DNA of 64,000 nucleotides from Protula sp. h YS-2021 (GCA_949752745.1 OX457025.1:96909804-96973803), one strand, 5' to 3'. Counted from the first letter of the stretch, positions 28,624 through 42,510 are shown. The notes: generated by a model not told the origin, from the letters alone. Translations and numbers: made by a program.

Positions 28624-29106
28624 GAATTTTACTTATGTATATGAATGTCTCACTTACAGTTGTACTGCTGAGTTCAGAATCGTCTGAAAGGGATAAAAAT
28701 GCAAAAATCGCAATTTCGGGGGGGGGTCGGTCGACCCAAAAAATGAAAAAAGTTTCAATTATGCAAATAACTAAAGTTTGTTTACACAGTTTGTTTATAC
28801 AGTTTGTTTACAAAGTTTGTTTACAAAGTTTCAATTATGCAAATAACTAAAGTTTGTTTACACAGTTTGTTTACAAAGTTTGTTTACAAAGTTTCAATTA
28901 TGCAAATAACTAAAGTTTGTTTACAAAGTTCTCTTTTTATTTATAAAGTTTCAATAAACACTTACCGAAATAGTTGTCACTGGATCTGATGTGATCCAAT
29001 TGCTTCCTTGCTCCACTCACCGAAATGAACGTCACTGCTGGATGCTCATCCCTTATATACCCCTCTGATGGAACTGAAGCTGACTTGACAGAATGTTGCT
29101 CGCCTA

Positions 29107-29545
29107 TGGGGGGGGGGGGTCGGTCGACCCAAAAAATGAAAAATGTTCAGAATCGTCTGAAACGGATAAATATGCAAAAATCAGAATTTCGAGGGGGGGG
29201 GGGGTCGGTCGACCCAAAAAATGAAAAATGTTCAGAATCGTCTGAAACGGATAAATATGCAAAAATCACAATTTCGAGGGGGGGGGGGTCGGTCGACCCA
29301 AAAAATGAAAAATGTTCAGAATCGTCTGAAACGGATAAATATGCAAAAATCAGAATTTCGAGGGGGGGGGGGGTCGGTCGACCCAAAAAATGAAAAATGT
29401 TCAGAATCGTCTGAAACGGATAAATATGCAAAAATCAGAATTTCGAGGGGGGGGTCGGTCGACCCAAAAAATGAAAAATGTTCAGAATCGTCTGAAACGG
29501 ATAAATATGCAAAAATCACAATTTCGAGGGGGGGGGGGGGTCATC
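29107..29545. repeat. about 85-bp poly-G repeat, about 5 copies
   Basis: Tandem units with 8-14 G, TCGGTCGACCC, AAAAATGAAAAATGTTCAGA and ATCGTCTGAAACGG. The frames rich in KMKNVQNRLKRI are its translations, not genes. Confidence 0.9.
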
Positions 29546-29884
29546 ACTTTTTAGGGTCTGTTGCCATGGTTACACTGATTGACAGGTGGAGTGAGTTGGC
29601 TTCATGATGATTGACTCGGCCAACACTATCAAGCAACTTTCGCTCCAGACTTTCGCTCCAGACAGTATGACGTCATCATGACGTCATTATCACGTCATGG
29701 ATGGCCGCGCTTATCCTAACGCTTATCATGACTTCCGCTCCAGACAACACTTCCGCTCCAGACAACACTTCCGCTCCAGACAACACTTCCGGTCCAGACA
29801 ACACTTCCGGTCCAGACATGATGACGTCACTTCCAGACAGTATGACGTCACAAAGTGCAGTGGAACCCCTCTTTTCCTACTACT

Positions 29885-29890
29885 GCGAAA
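29885..29890. repeat. target-site duplication, right (GCGAAA)
   Basis: Exact repeat of 12688-12693 directly outside the right TIR. Confidence 0.93.
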
Positions 29891-31436
29891 ACAACCCTAT
29901 CGTAAACCAACTGTATGTACCTTAATTAAGGCTTTAATGATAATATATGCACCGCTGAGTCTGGGCCCTCTCCCCCCCCCGCCCCCCCCCCCAAATTTTT
30001 TCGGGAATCATTTGTAAGAAAAGAAATGGTGTTACATGAAACATTTTTTTTTTTTACTTAATCGAACTTGAATACAATTTGTAACAGATTTTGACACCTT
30101 TACACTTATCATACACTTTAACCATATGTGCATGTTCTGAACCTTTCTGAGCGCTTTAACTTCACCAATACACAGAGTCCACCATCAAATAATGTTCACG
30201 TCATTGCAATTAATGCAATATACATTAATCCATCATTGATATTAAATGGATCTCATGATACCGTAACTACTCAGTGCAATAATTGATCAAATGTGCAATC
30301 GTGAAGATCTAACGTAATCCTTTAATGGAACTAAATCATTCGGGGGGGGGGGAAGCACCGGGGGGAAAGGGCTTGTTCCCTGCACCGCTATCCAGGGTAC
30401 ATTTATTTCAGGGTGGCAGAGACAATTTTTTCAGAGGCAGTAAGCAAATTCGTGTTTAATTCGCAAAAATGTTTGAATTCAGTATCAAATGACAATTTTT
30501 CGAGATGCTTTTCGAGATCTTATTTGCTCATTTATTTAATAATAGTTCGATTAATAGCGCGTGTTTAGCCCTTTGGCTTGCAAAACACTGATTGTTAAGG
30601 ACAGATTATTAATTTTTTATGATAATCACAATATGTTGATATTGGCATGTTTTATAAATCCCTCATCCAGACCGTTTCGAAATGGATTTTGATTGACTGA
30701 ATACAGTCATGTAGCTTATGTAGCGATGAACTTTATATAAATGACTATATGAAAGGTTGTTTTGCTGTTTCGTTTAACTAGGATAATTAATAACTCCAGA
30801 ACAATGATCTACCAAGTTAACAAGTGGACCTATTTGGTGAGCAGAAAAATGCCTGTTCGCCTGAGAATAATATGAGAAAATGCACTTTTAGGTCAGAGGT
30901 AGGTGTCTTAATGAAAACGCTACTGTTTTATTTAATTATATAACAAAAAGAAAGGGCACGTAATAGCTGACTACAATCTTCTTAATCATGTAACTGTGAT
31001 GGGACTTAAATGAAAACATGATTAGCCAATGGTATCTGACATTAAATTAAAGTTTTTTTGTGTGATATCTTAAAATAAAAAACAAACACATGCACAAATG
31101 TAATCGTAACGCTTTCTATCGTGGGAGTTGTGAAAAGAATCATGTTAAGTTTGATTTTACCATAGGATAGTCTTGAATCGTTTGAGCTAATTAAACGTAA
31201 GTAGGCAAACTTTTAGATTAAGGCCCAGAATTAAGTTTGTAAGGCTTAAGCTATTTTTGGTGCTGCTTAAACGCTGCTACAGCAATGTGCACTTGGAAAC
31301 TGTTTCATCCCCTACTCTTGTTTACATATTGTACTTCATTCATATTTTTCTGACATGTATTATAAAACATGGCTTTGTGTTATGCATGGAATTATTTTGA
31401 AAATATTTTTATCTTTTTTGATGGCGATAAACGTTC
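29891..31436. other. intergenic, no gene recognised
   Basis: Host flank. Poly-C and poly-G runs occur near 29973-29992 and 30342-30366. No supported coding region or transposon end. Confidence 0.5.
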
Positions 31437-31439
31437 TTG

Positions 31440-32500
31440 TATGGTCAGTCCTGCTCTCTGCCGTATCGGCGCTACGCTGTCCTTGTGTGGTCAGTCCTGC
31501 TCTCTGCCGTATCGGCGTTACGCTCTCCTTGTGTGGTCAGTCCTGTTCTCTGCCGTATCGGTGTTACGCTCTCCTTGTGTGGTCAGTCCTGTTCTCTGCC
31601 GTATCGGTGTTACGCTCTCCTTGTGTGGTCAGTTCTGCTCTCTGCCGTATCGGTGTTACGCTCTCCTTGTGTGGTCAGTCCTGCTCTCTGCCGTATCGGC
31701 GTTACGCTCTCCTTCTGTGGTCAGTCCTGTTCTCTGCCGTATCGGCGTTACGCTCTCCTTGTGTGGTCAGTCCTGTTCTCTGCCGTATCGGTGTTACGCT
31801 CTCCTTGTGTGGTCAGTCCTGCTCTCTGCCGTATCGGCGTTACGCTCTCCTTCTGTGGTCAGTCCTGTTCTCTGCCGTATCGGCGTTACGCTCTCCTTGT
31901 GTGGTCAGTCATGTTCTCTGCCGTATCGGTGTTACGCTCTCCTTGTGTGGTCAGTCCTGTTCTCTGCCGTATCGGTTTTACGCTCTCCTTGTGTGGTCAG
32001 TCCTGCTCTCTGCCGTATCGGCGTTTCGCTCTCGTTGTGTGGTCAGTCCTGCTCTATGCCGTATCGGCGTTACGCACTCCTTGTGTGGTCAGTCCTGCTC
32101 TCTGCCGTATCGGCGTTACGCTCTCCTTGTGTGGTCAGTCCTGCTCTCTGCCGTATCGGTGTTACGCTCTCCTTGTGTGGTCAGTCCTGCTCTCTGCCGT
32201 ATCGGTGTTACGCTCTCCTTGTGTGGTCAGTTCTGCTCTCTGCCGTATCGGCGTTACGCTCTCCTTGTGTGGTCAGTCCTGCTCTCTGCCGTATCGGCGT
32301 TACGCTCTCATTGTGTGGTCAGTCCTGCTCTCTGCCGTATCGGCGTTACGCTCTCCTTGTGTGGTCAGTCCTGCTCTCTGCCGTATCGGCGTTACGCTCT
32401 CGTTGTGTGGTCAGTCCTGCTCTCTGCCGTATCGGCGTTACGCTCTCATTGTGTGGTCGGTCCTGCTCTCTGCCGTATCGGCGTTACGCTCTCCTTGTAG
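31440..32500. repeat. 46-bp minisatellite, about 23 copies
   Basis: Unit of 46 bp: GGTCAGTCCTGCTCTCTGCC, then GTATCGGCGTTACGCTCTCC, then TTGTGT, with few substitutions and no length changes. Since 46 is 1 modulo 3, each copy shifts frame, and all three forward frames are open for more than 350 codons. The identical repeating peptide in three frames shows these frames are by-products. Confidence 0.95.
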
Positions 32501-32509
32501 TCACTGAAT

Positions 32510-33290
32510 CACTGCCACTCGCCGACTTCATCTGGATTTGTGTTGCGGTATTTGTGTTAGTCTGATTGCATTACTGTCTCGTCATGCGTCGTTTATAATG
32601 CAACTCCACGCATTGTTAGCATACTCCGTATAAAATACAGCTACACACATTGCCATCATTAATTAAAAAATATTATATTATTTCGCACTTATGTAGTTTT
32701 ATTCTTTTAACTATTGACTCATTACATTTTAGACATAAAATGTTGAATTGAATTTAACGAAAACAGTTATAACTGGTATCCAGGCCCATTGTGGGGGTCT
32801 TTCTCCATACCAGAAGCAGAAGAATAACCCTTTGGTCATTTAATTCCGCAAAGCCAATAAATAGCGTGAGGTGAGATTGTTGCCATACAACAACCTCACC
32901 TCACCACACAAACCGTCCATGTGAAATGTAAACCATCAGCCATACAGAATACTTGTGAGGGAATATGGAGAGGATAAGTGAGACCCACTCAGAGAATTGA
33001 TAGAGGACGGATTCCTTAGACTTACCTTCGCAGAGAAATCCAAAAGCAATTGGAGGAATAAAGATAAGTGCTATCTGTAAGGATTGGACTCTGGGACAGA
33101 AGGACATGAACGCTCTCTGACTGGACTATGAATTCTAAAAATAAGGAAATGCATGGAAAAGGCACTTTGGTCTTACGAGCCATCCGTTGAGGCAATTCGA
33201 GGAAATGTTAAAACCCCGGTATAGGAAAGCTATATTTCCTTTAAGTCTTTCTTAGATGAGCAATAAGAGCGCAAAGTAAGTCTATAGTAG
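32510..33290. other. intergenic, no gene recognised
   Basis: Between two minisatellites. No domain-bearing frame. Confidence 0.5.
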
Positions 33291-33297
33291 TGTGTGT

Positions 33298-35339
<2,042 letters not shown>

Positions 35340-35344
35340 AGAGA

Positions 35345-35855
35345 GAGAGTGGGCAACTAAAATTTAAAGGTCTGTTTCCTTTTTAAACATGCCGTCAGCA
35401 TTAAGTTCCATATAAAGGCCACAGTAAATAAACTGTAGCTGTTGTTAATTAAGACGTTGGCTTCATTCTTAAACTAATGTGTATGAGTGAAGTTCATGCT
35501 ATTACGCCACTTAAGCAAATACACTCGCCCCATCCATGGTCCTTCTAAAACATACTTCAAAGGCTTCACCGCTATTAAGAACAGATGAGAATGACTATTT
35601 CAGTTTATTTGTTTTGATCAGCTTAAAATGGGTTAAGGAGAGTGAAAATTTTGATTCTTAAATTATGGCATATCAGTCCGAAAAATTAATAATATGAGAT
35701 CGATGGAGAGCTTTCACCCTCTCCGCGCAGACACAATTTCCGCACAGCTTAATTTTTCAGGAAATAAAGTGCCTGCCCGTGCTTTTAGCCTGTCAATTCA
35801 CTTTATTCTATACTTATTAAGTATCTCCCCATAGAAACTAAGACATTTTATTATA
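35345..35855. other. intergenic, nothing recognised
   Basis: Plain sequence between the transposon and an 80-bp repeat array. Confidence 0.45.
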
Positions 35856-35861
35856 TCTGTT

Positions 35862-36165
35862 AAACACGACACAACAGCGGCACGGATGTTGCGTGCTTTT
35901 AGCCTGCCCGTGCGAACACGTTGTTTCTAGATAAAATATTATCAACACGACACAATATCTGCGCGCCGGTTGCGTGCTTTAAGCCTGTTGCAACCCGTTG
36001 CTTCTGTGTTTAATATTAATCAATACGACACAACAGCGGCACGGATGTTGCGTGCTTTTAATCTGTCCGTGCAAACATTATTTCTGTATAAAACATCAAT
36101 CAACATGACAAAACAAAAGCATGGATGTTGCGTGCTTTTAGCCTGTTTGAACAACCTTTGTTTCT
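35862..36165. repeat. about 80-bp tandem repeat
   Basis: Four units carrying ACGACACAACAGCGGCACGG, ATGTTGCGTGCTTTTAGCC and TTGTTTCTGTATAAAA-type sequence. Confidence 0.75.
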
Positions 36166-36198
36166 GCTTTTCCGATTAATCTTTGAAAGACAAATGAA

Positions 36199-36538
36199 GC
36201 TATTTGCACGACAAACTGCGTGCAAACACCCTGCCAAAAATGCTGTGACTAGGAAAGAGACTATAAAACTTATAAAATAGGGTGACAGGGTATTGACACG
36301 GCATTCAGCATGCAAAAAGCATCATACAAAGTTAATATCTTAAAAATTCTAATTATTACCTAAAGGCCAAATAAAGGCTATTTGCACGACAAACTACGTG
36401 CAAACTCCCTGCCAAAAATTTTGTGAATAATTAGAATTTTTTAAGATATTAACTTTGTATGATGCTTTTTGCATGCTGAATGCCGTGCCAATACCCTGTC
36501 AGCCTATTTTATAAGTTTTATAGCCTCTTTCCTAGTCA
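36199..36538. repeat. large inverted repeat (113-bp arms) with flanking direct repeat
   Basis: Arms 36245-36357 and 36426-36538 are near-perfect reverse complements separated by 68 bp. A segment of about 50 bp containing GCTATTTGCACGACAAACT occurs directly before arm 1 (36199) and again inside the loop (36377). Together they would make a long hairpin. Probably a fold-back or MITE-like element. Confidence 0.75.
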
Positions 36539-36544
36539 TAATTT

Positions 36545-37050
36545 TTTGTCAAGTTGTTTGATCGAAGTATGTCATGAATGAGTTATTGAGTAAAGAATGA
36601 CTTAATCTAGCATTGAAAGGAAAAAAAGTCGGGTTCTCACTGCCACCAGGGGATCCTCAGTACCGAAGATATGCTTATTATCATTGTTATAAATTTTTAT
36701 TTTGACTAAAATGACTTTATCTGATATTTAAAACGGAAACAAAAGGACACCTATTTTTTTTGTCCAAAATATGGTTATTCTTACTGTTATAATTGTTGAT
36801 TTTCACTAAAAATGGCTTAATTTAACATTGCATTGTAATTCCTGTTTTCGTATTCATAAATATATGTCTTCTACATTGCACAGTTTGAGTGCTTCTAATC
36901 AAATGTTGAAATCGTTGAGACGGCGATTACTGTTTGAAGTGAATGATTAATCAATAGTAGAAATACTGTTGTTCCACTTTTTAATGGGAGAAGACACGTT
37001 ATGGTATTGATTGGAAAATACAGAAACAACTTCGGCACGGAATAACAAAA
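36545..37050. other. intergenic, nothing recognised
   Basis: AT-rich sequence without supported features. Confidence 0.45.
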
Positions 37051-37054
37051 GCAC

Positions 37055-37380
37055 GGACAGGCTGTTGGCACGCAACTGAGGGCGTGCTTTTCTTGTTCCG
37101 TGCAACAGGCCCGTTGCACGGAACAGCAAAAGCACGACACAACAAAAGCACGCAACAACCACATCAAGCACATCACCACACAGTTACTAGTAACCACAAC
37201 AAATACACGACAACACAATCACTTGTAAACACAACAGGCACACAACCACACAATTACTTTTAACCACAACAGGCACATAACCACACAGTAACTAGTAACC
37301 TCATCAAGCAAATAACAAAACTGTTACTCGTAGCCACAACAGGTACAAAACCACACAGTTGCTCATAACAGCAACTGGTA
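37055..37380. repeat. about 40-bp CA-rich tandem repeat
   Basis: Degenerate units around AACCACACAGTTACTAGTAA and CCACAACAGGCACA, preceded by copies of GCACGGAACA(A)CAAAAGCACG. No coding support. Confidence 0.7.
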
Positions 37381-37714
37381 AAATAATCTTTTAAGAATGA
37401 AACGGCGGGTTTAGCCAATGTTCTTGCATGAACTATTGTGTTGGATTACTGTAATCAAAAACTGTGTATAATTTTTTTCTTAAAGACGACCTTTCGTGTA
37501 TATTGACTTACACAATCATAAACAATGCACCATCCCCACTTAACCATAGAACACTATTAAATTTAGAAGTATCCTACCCGCAGTGTGAACTGCTAGAGAT
37601 TCCCCCCACCGCCCCCCCCCCCCCCCTCTCCATAATCCCGTTCTATAAGGTTTGGTTTAGTCCCTACAGGGACCTTAGCATTCAAAACTGAAAGCCAATT
37701 TTCTGATCTTCAAA

Positions 37715-38003
37715 TCATAGTGTACAATTTAATTTCAATATGTCACTGACTTTCCTTAAATTCGGCAGCAAATCAAACATTGAATGAGTCTTTGATGTCA
37801 TAAACGACGATCCTTTTACATTACTGTTCGCCCAGTAGTGAGTTAAATATGAATCATCATATGGAATATTTTGCAGCTTCCTTGACCTGGCCATTTTACA
37901 GAGTTCCTCTTGTTCGGCTGTTAGCGTTTGTGACTCAAAAGCTAGGCCGCAGTGCCTTGCTATTCGCGCTTCAGTGGCTTTGGCGTAAGTTGGAAGCCAA
38001 TAT
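37715..38003 (-). CDS. candidate last exon of an unrecognised host gene
   Basis: On the minus strand a good acceptor (TGTGTTTTACAG) is followed by an open frame reading YWLPTYAKATEARIARHCGL, then ESQTLTAEQEELCKMARS, then IPYDDSYLTHYWANS, ending in a stop. Composition is that of a soluble globular protein and is not repetitive, unlike most frames around it. I do not recognise the family. The preceding exon was not found with confidence. Confidence 0.45.
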
Positions 38004-38207
38004 CTGTAAAACACACAAATAAAAATAATAAAAAGTGCAAAAAAAAAAAAAACAATCGCCTAATGTTACGGAAATTGCAAAAAGTAAACATAATCTTCAT
38101 CCAGGATTATTTCATCCCGGGTGTAAATATCCTGAGATATTTTCATCCTCGGAAGTCAAAGTCATCCTTGGGATATGGTCTACTCCGTTAGGTTTTCCGT
38201 GTAAGTT

Positions 38208-38420
38208 TTAAGCGTAAAGATTCAAGTTGTAATATTTTGATGCTGCGTTAAAACCCAGAACTTTGTTAAAAGGAATGGGACGAAAAAAATCTGTTTTGTC
38301 TATGAAGTTAGTCATGTCATTATAAAACTGCAGACCAAGAAGACCAAGACTATTTCTCATGGATTGATTCCTTTTACCAAACGCGTTAAAATTGCACATG
38401 TTCCCATACAGATCATATGT
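38208..38420 (-). CDS. possible exon or gene relic, unrecognised
   Basis: The minus-strand frame includes LYGNMCNFNAFGKRNQSMRN and DKTDFFRPIPFNKVLGFN and ends at a stop. It looks like ordinary protein sequence. No clear splice donor lies at its end and its 5' side runs into a minisatellite. It may be related to the exon at 37715-38003 or be a pseudogene. Confidence 0.25.
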   Translation of the reverse strand, partial: TYDLYGNMCNFNAFGKRNQSMRNSLGLLGLQFYNDMTNFIDKTDFFRPIPFNKVLGFNAASKYYNLNLYA

Positions 38421-39165
38421 CCCCGCACAGATCACAATATGCCCCCTACAGATCATAATATGTCCCCATACAGATCACAATATGTCTCCATACAGATCAT
38501 AATATGTCCCCATAAAGATCACAATGTCTCCATACAGATCATAATGTCTCCATACAGGTCATAATATATCACCGCACAGATCATAATATAGCTCCATACA
38601 GATCATAACATGCTCCCCCTACAGATCACAATATGTCCCCATATAGATCATAATATGTCTCCATACAGGTCATAATATATCTCCGTACAGATCATAATAT
38701 GCCCCATACAGATCATAATATAGCTCCATACGGATCATAAACTTTCTCCATACAGATCATAATATTTCTCCATACAGATCATACATGTCTCCATCTGGAT
38801 CATAATATGACCCCATACAGATCACAATATGTCTCCATACAGGTCACAATATGTCTCCATACAAATAATAATATGTCTCCATACAGGTCATAATATAGCT
38901 CCATACAGATCATAATATGTCCCCATACAGATCACAATATGTCTCCGAACAGATCATAATATGTCCCCATACAGATCACAATATGTCTCCATACAAATCA
39001 TAAAATGCCCCCATACAAATCATAATATAGCTGCAAACGGATCACAAACTTTCTCCATACAGATCATAATATTTCTTCATACATGTCATAATATGTCTCC
39101 ATATAGACCATAATATGTCCCTATAAAGATCATAATATGTCCCCATACAGATCATAAGTTTATCT
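38395..39165. repeat. about 22-bp minisatellite
   Basis: About 34 imperfect units of CATACAGATCATAATATGTC followed by CC/TC. Substitutions are common and some units are shortened. Confidence 0.92.
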
Positions 39166-39169
39166 CACT

Positions 39170-39908
39170 TCATCTTTGTGAATCTTTGAAGCTGGCGGGT
39201 CCATTTTTCCTGGAAATTCTAAAATAGTTTTTTAAAGATTCAACTTTTGTGATAAGACTTTAATTTCCACTCATCTTTTAAATGGTTTGAAATTACTGCT
39301 GCCGGAAAGATGACACTCTATTTTGACATTTTAAGCTAAAATAGCCGGTATTCTGCATTTGGTAATATCAAAGCACTCTTAAGCAGAGAAATCGAACATA
39401 AACCATATTAGATAAAATTCATTTGATATAGAGAGACAAAATTATACAACACATCATACACTGAACTACAAGAGTACGAATTTTTCGAATCGCTTAATAA
39501 GAACTGAAGCAAATCAGTTTACACAAAGCCCCAGGGCAATGCATGAAAACGAAATCTTCGACAAAAATGACAGAAAAATCCCAGGTTTCTTTACAAAACT
39601 GAGACTTTCAAGTGAGGTATCAGTATTTCAAGTGAGGTATCAGTATTTCAAATGAGGTATTAGTATTTCCAATAAACACTGCAATATTAGCCCTGATTAG
39701 CATGATTTAGCAATTTTAAATGAAACATGAAGACCAATGTAGAAAATGCTTACAGAATGCTCGGATGGTATCAGAAATTTTATGATAAATGGAGAAAAGG
39801 CTTTTCACAAACAGATTTTGCCTTCTTATTTTAAATCACTGACATTTGATAAAACACTGCTGATTTATGTACCACGTGAAGAAGAAGAAGAAGTGGAAAT
39901 TATTGTTT
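39170..39908. other. intergenic; triple 20-bp repeat near 39610
   Basis: No gene. TATTTCAAGTGAGGTATCAG occurs three times at about 39608-39670. A second Maverick begins at 39915. Confidence 0.5.
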
Positions 39909-39914
39909 CACATA
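39909..39914. repeat. target-site duplication of second Maverick, left (CACATA)
   Basis: CACATA precedes the AGTAGTAGG terminus; CATATA follows the other terminus (five of six match). Confidence 0.7.
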
Positions 39915-40267
39915 AGTAGTAGGAAAGCGACAGTTCTGGGCCACCCCCACCCCCTCCCCCTCTTCCTCCCCCCTCCCCTAGGACATAGTCGGTCAGACCC
40001 CCCTAGGACATTGTCGGTCAGACCCTTCCCCCAGAGCATAGTCGGTCAGACATCTCCCTAGGACATAGTCGGTCAGACCCCACCCCACCCCCACCCCCAA
40101 ATTTTAGAAAATATATTTTTAGAGATATATGAACTGAGTTTGCCATCTCCCTAGGAATTGGGAAATTGGGAACTTGGAAATCAAATTGGTGGGAAACCTG
40201 GGGTGTATGTAAGGGACGTCTGAGAACACATTTCAGCATATCAGTTGAAGCAATTCATGCGACAACA

Positions 40268-41995
40268 ATGGCAGCCAGTTCAGACGCCAGTCCTCTGCCT
40301 TGAGTGTAATGTGGAATTTCAATCTATGGAATTGTTTGAGGTACATACATGCACATAAGCTGAGATGAAAAATGCAGTGAACGTGCTTATGAAGAGATTG
40401 GTCAGGAGAAAGAAGAAAAGAGACGAAAGACGGAACAAGTGGGGAGAGGCAGAAGGGTTAGCCTGGTAAAAACGTGCAGGAAAAACGGTTTGATCCCAAA
40501 AATGGAACGGATTTGCTGCTTGAAATTCGACAGCAAGAGAAACGCATCAAGACATGTTTGCTTGGGGCCTTAAACCATGGAATGAAATGGTACATTGTAG
40601 TGCATTGTCGCTTCAAGAAAATGGCAGTGAATCAACACGGAAGTCTTACAGAACAAGTGGATAATGCATTTATCAGCAGTCCAGCATATACAGCGTACAA
40701 TCCAGCGGATATAGAAAAGGACTTGCCGGAAGTCTATAAGAAATTGTTTACCAAGTTTGACGAACATGAGCAACAAGGCTCTGGCTGGGTTGTAGGTGAA
40801 ATACTGTACACTGAAGTACATACAGCTACGTCGGGACCTCTGGAAGCGAGCAGTTTTATCCCGTTGCCAAAGAAAGTAGAGAATACGAAGAGTGTGTTAA
40901 ACATTCAGAATGAAGACAAGTGTTTCTTATTGACAGTTTTGCCAGACCTTCACCCTCGTCAGGAACACTCATATTAAGTGAATAATTACAAGACATTTGA
41001 GAAGGATTTAAAGGTAGAGGGCATGACATTTCCAATGCCGATTACGGACATTCCAAAGTTTTAAAAAGAGAATGATATATCCTTTGGATATGAGCAAGAT
41101 GTAGTTGTTCCGATACAACTTAGCCGAAGCGTCAGTGCCAGAGAAATCAACTTACTTCTAATTAGCAGAATGCATTACGGCCTCATCAAGAATTTCAGCA
41201 GATTTATGTCTTATCGCACCAATTATGATGGAGCAACTTTTATTGTTTCAACTGTCTTCACGGGTTTATGCGGCAAGATCTTTTAAATGAAGTGTATGGA
41301 AAGCATGGAGCGCAAGCTGTCATCAAGTTCAAGAATGTGGCCAAACAACAGCGAGCACCTTTTGTGATTTATTCGGATTTGAATGTTGCACGTAAAAGCA
41401 TGAAGGGGACAAGTATCAGCACCACCGTCCAAACAGCTCTGTGGTTGTCAGCCAGAACGAAACACGTGTACCAGTCATGTATCGAGGAGATAATGCCACG
41501 AAAGTCTTTTTAGACTATAAGCTGACGTGTTTGAAAATGTTCGTCAAGTATGCCTTAACACGTGTGAATTGAATCCTGTCCATAAATATACAGCGCCAGG
41601 ACTGTCATGGGATGCTATGTTAAAAGCGACGAAGGTGAAGTTGGAATTAATCACAGACATTGACATGTACGATAGACACAAGTGACTATCCGTCAGATCA
41701 TTTTCTGCATTCCAACACGAACAAAAAAGTGCTTGGGAAAATGAAAGAAGAGACGGCAGGCATCTCCATTGAAGAGTTTGTTGGACTCAGGCCTAGAATT
41801 TATAGCTTAATGTATGGCGGGAAAGAAACACATACGATCAAAGGCATCACTCGAGCTTATCAAAGATGCATTAAACATGTACATTATAGAGACGTATTGC
41901 TCAACCAAACTCAAGACGATGGCTACAGGACACATTATTCAAAGTCATGACCACCAGCTTTTCTCGGAGAAGTTCCATCTTAGCGCATGGACATT
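40268..41995 (+). pseudogene. polymerase B pseudogene
   Basis: Matches the intact polymerase in pieces: 40474-40977 (N-terminal region), 41268-41520 (exonuclease start), about 41522-41668 and 41660-41950 (near the C terminus, FVGLRPRIYSLMYGGK). At about 41520 and 41668 the alignment jumps, showing two internal deletions that removed the endonuclease-like module and all three polymerase motifs. Frameshifts occur right after the start. Confidence 0.88.
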
Positions 41996-42105
41996 ACAAG
42001 ACCACAGTATAAAAGGAGGAGGCTCTCAAAATTAAGAGTTATTTGAGGTGCGGACACGGAAGCGTTAACATGGAAGTCGCAAGTCGGTAAAGATTTGCAA
42101 CTGAT

Positions 42106-42487
42106 ATGGATACTCTTGCCCATACAGTCATGGACTTAAAAGTCAAGGACTTAAGTCGAAAGAGATCTGTTACTGATATGGATACTCTACCCGACACAAT
42201 CAAGGACTTAAAAGTCAGTAATCCCACCAGCAAGGAATTGAAAGTGGAGACGCCACCACAGTCGTGGGATAGAGTGCTTTCTCTAGGAAATGGAAAGTAC
42301 ATTAAAATTATGAAACAAAACAATGAAGGAATGGTGAACATTCGCAAGTACCTCAGAGATGAGGGAACTGGAAGAAACCGTCCAACGAAACAAGGGTATT
42401 TTGTTGAGAGTGCCTGAATGGAAAATGTTTAGGAAGCTGGTGAAAGAAGTAGACAAAAGGCTTCAAAGACAAGGAGACAGCTCATAG
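42106..42487 (+). pseudogene. PC4-like gene, frameshifted
   Basis: Homologue of the 18062 gene with LSLGNGKYIKIMKQ and INIRKYLRDE-type residues. A frameshift after PTKQG moves the Trp helix (PEWKMF) out of frame. The N-terminal segment with MDTL and KDLKV is duplicated relative to the intact copy. Confidence 0.75.
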
Positions 42488-42510
42488 TTGGTGTGTGACT
42501 GTTTAACGAG

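Larger units (their letters stand above)
12694..29884. mobile_element. Maverick/Polinton (adintovirus-like) element, near-complete
   Basis: A 17,191-bp element bounded by long inverted repeats starting AGTAGTAGGAAAAG and by a perfect 6-bp duplication. It carries the diagnostic Maverick set: protein-primed polymerase B, retroviral-type integrase, FtsK/HerA-type ATPase, adenain-like protease, and major and minor capsid proteins. It also has accessory genes (PC4-like, NADAR). Plus-strand genes (14.3-19.4 kb) and minus-strand genes (19.8-28.5 kb) converge near 19.6 kb. The perfect duplication and mostly open frames suggest recent insertion. Two single-base lesions, in the protease and minor capsid, suggest this copy cannot make particles alone. 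Confidence 0.95.
28517..29884 (-). repeat. Maverick right terminal inverted repeat
   Basis: Inverted copy of 12694-14248 ending CCTACTACT. It has about five poly-G/GGTCGACC units at 29107-29545 (the left has two), one extra unit at 28673-28740, and a shorter AT-rich array (28755-28960). It mirrors the TATA box (29052-29059), the splice donors (28960-28965, 29015-29020), and the CREs at 29668, 29679, 29822 and 29843. Confidence 0.92.

Noticed and set aside
28635..29607. Frames with repeated KMKNVQNRLKRI-type peptide, both strands
   Set aside because: They follow the poly-G repeat of the Maverick TIR; unit length and poly-G variation shift the frame.
31355..32565. Three long overlapping plus-strand frames of 356-398 codons
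   Set aside because: They are the three frames of one 46-bp tandem repeat with identical repeated peptide; no domain, splice or start support.
38395..39165. Possible CRISPR or regulatory repeat cluster
   Set aside because: About 22-bp units repeat head to tail with point changes only; it is a minisatellite.
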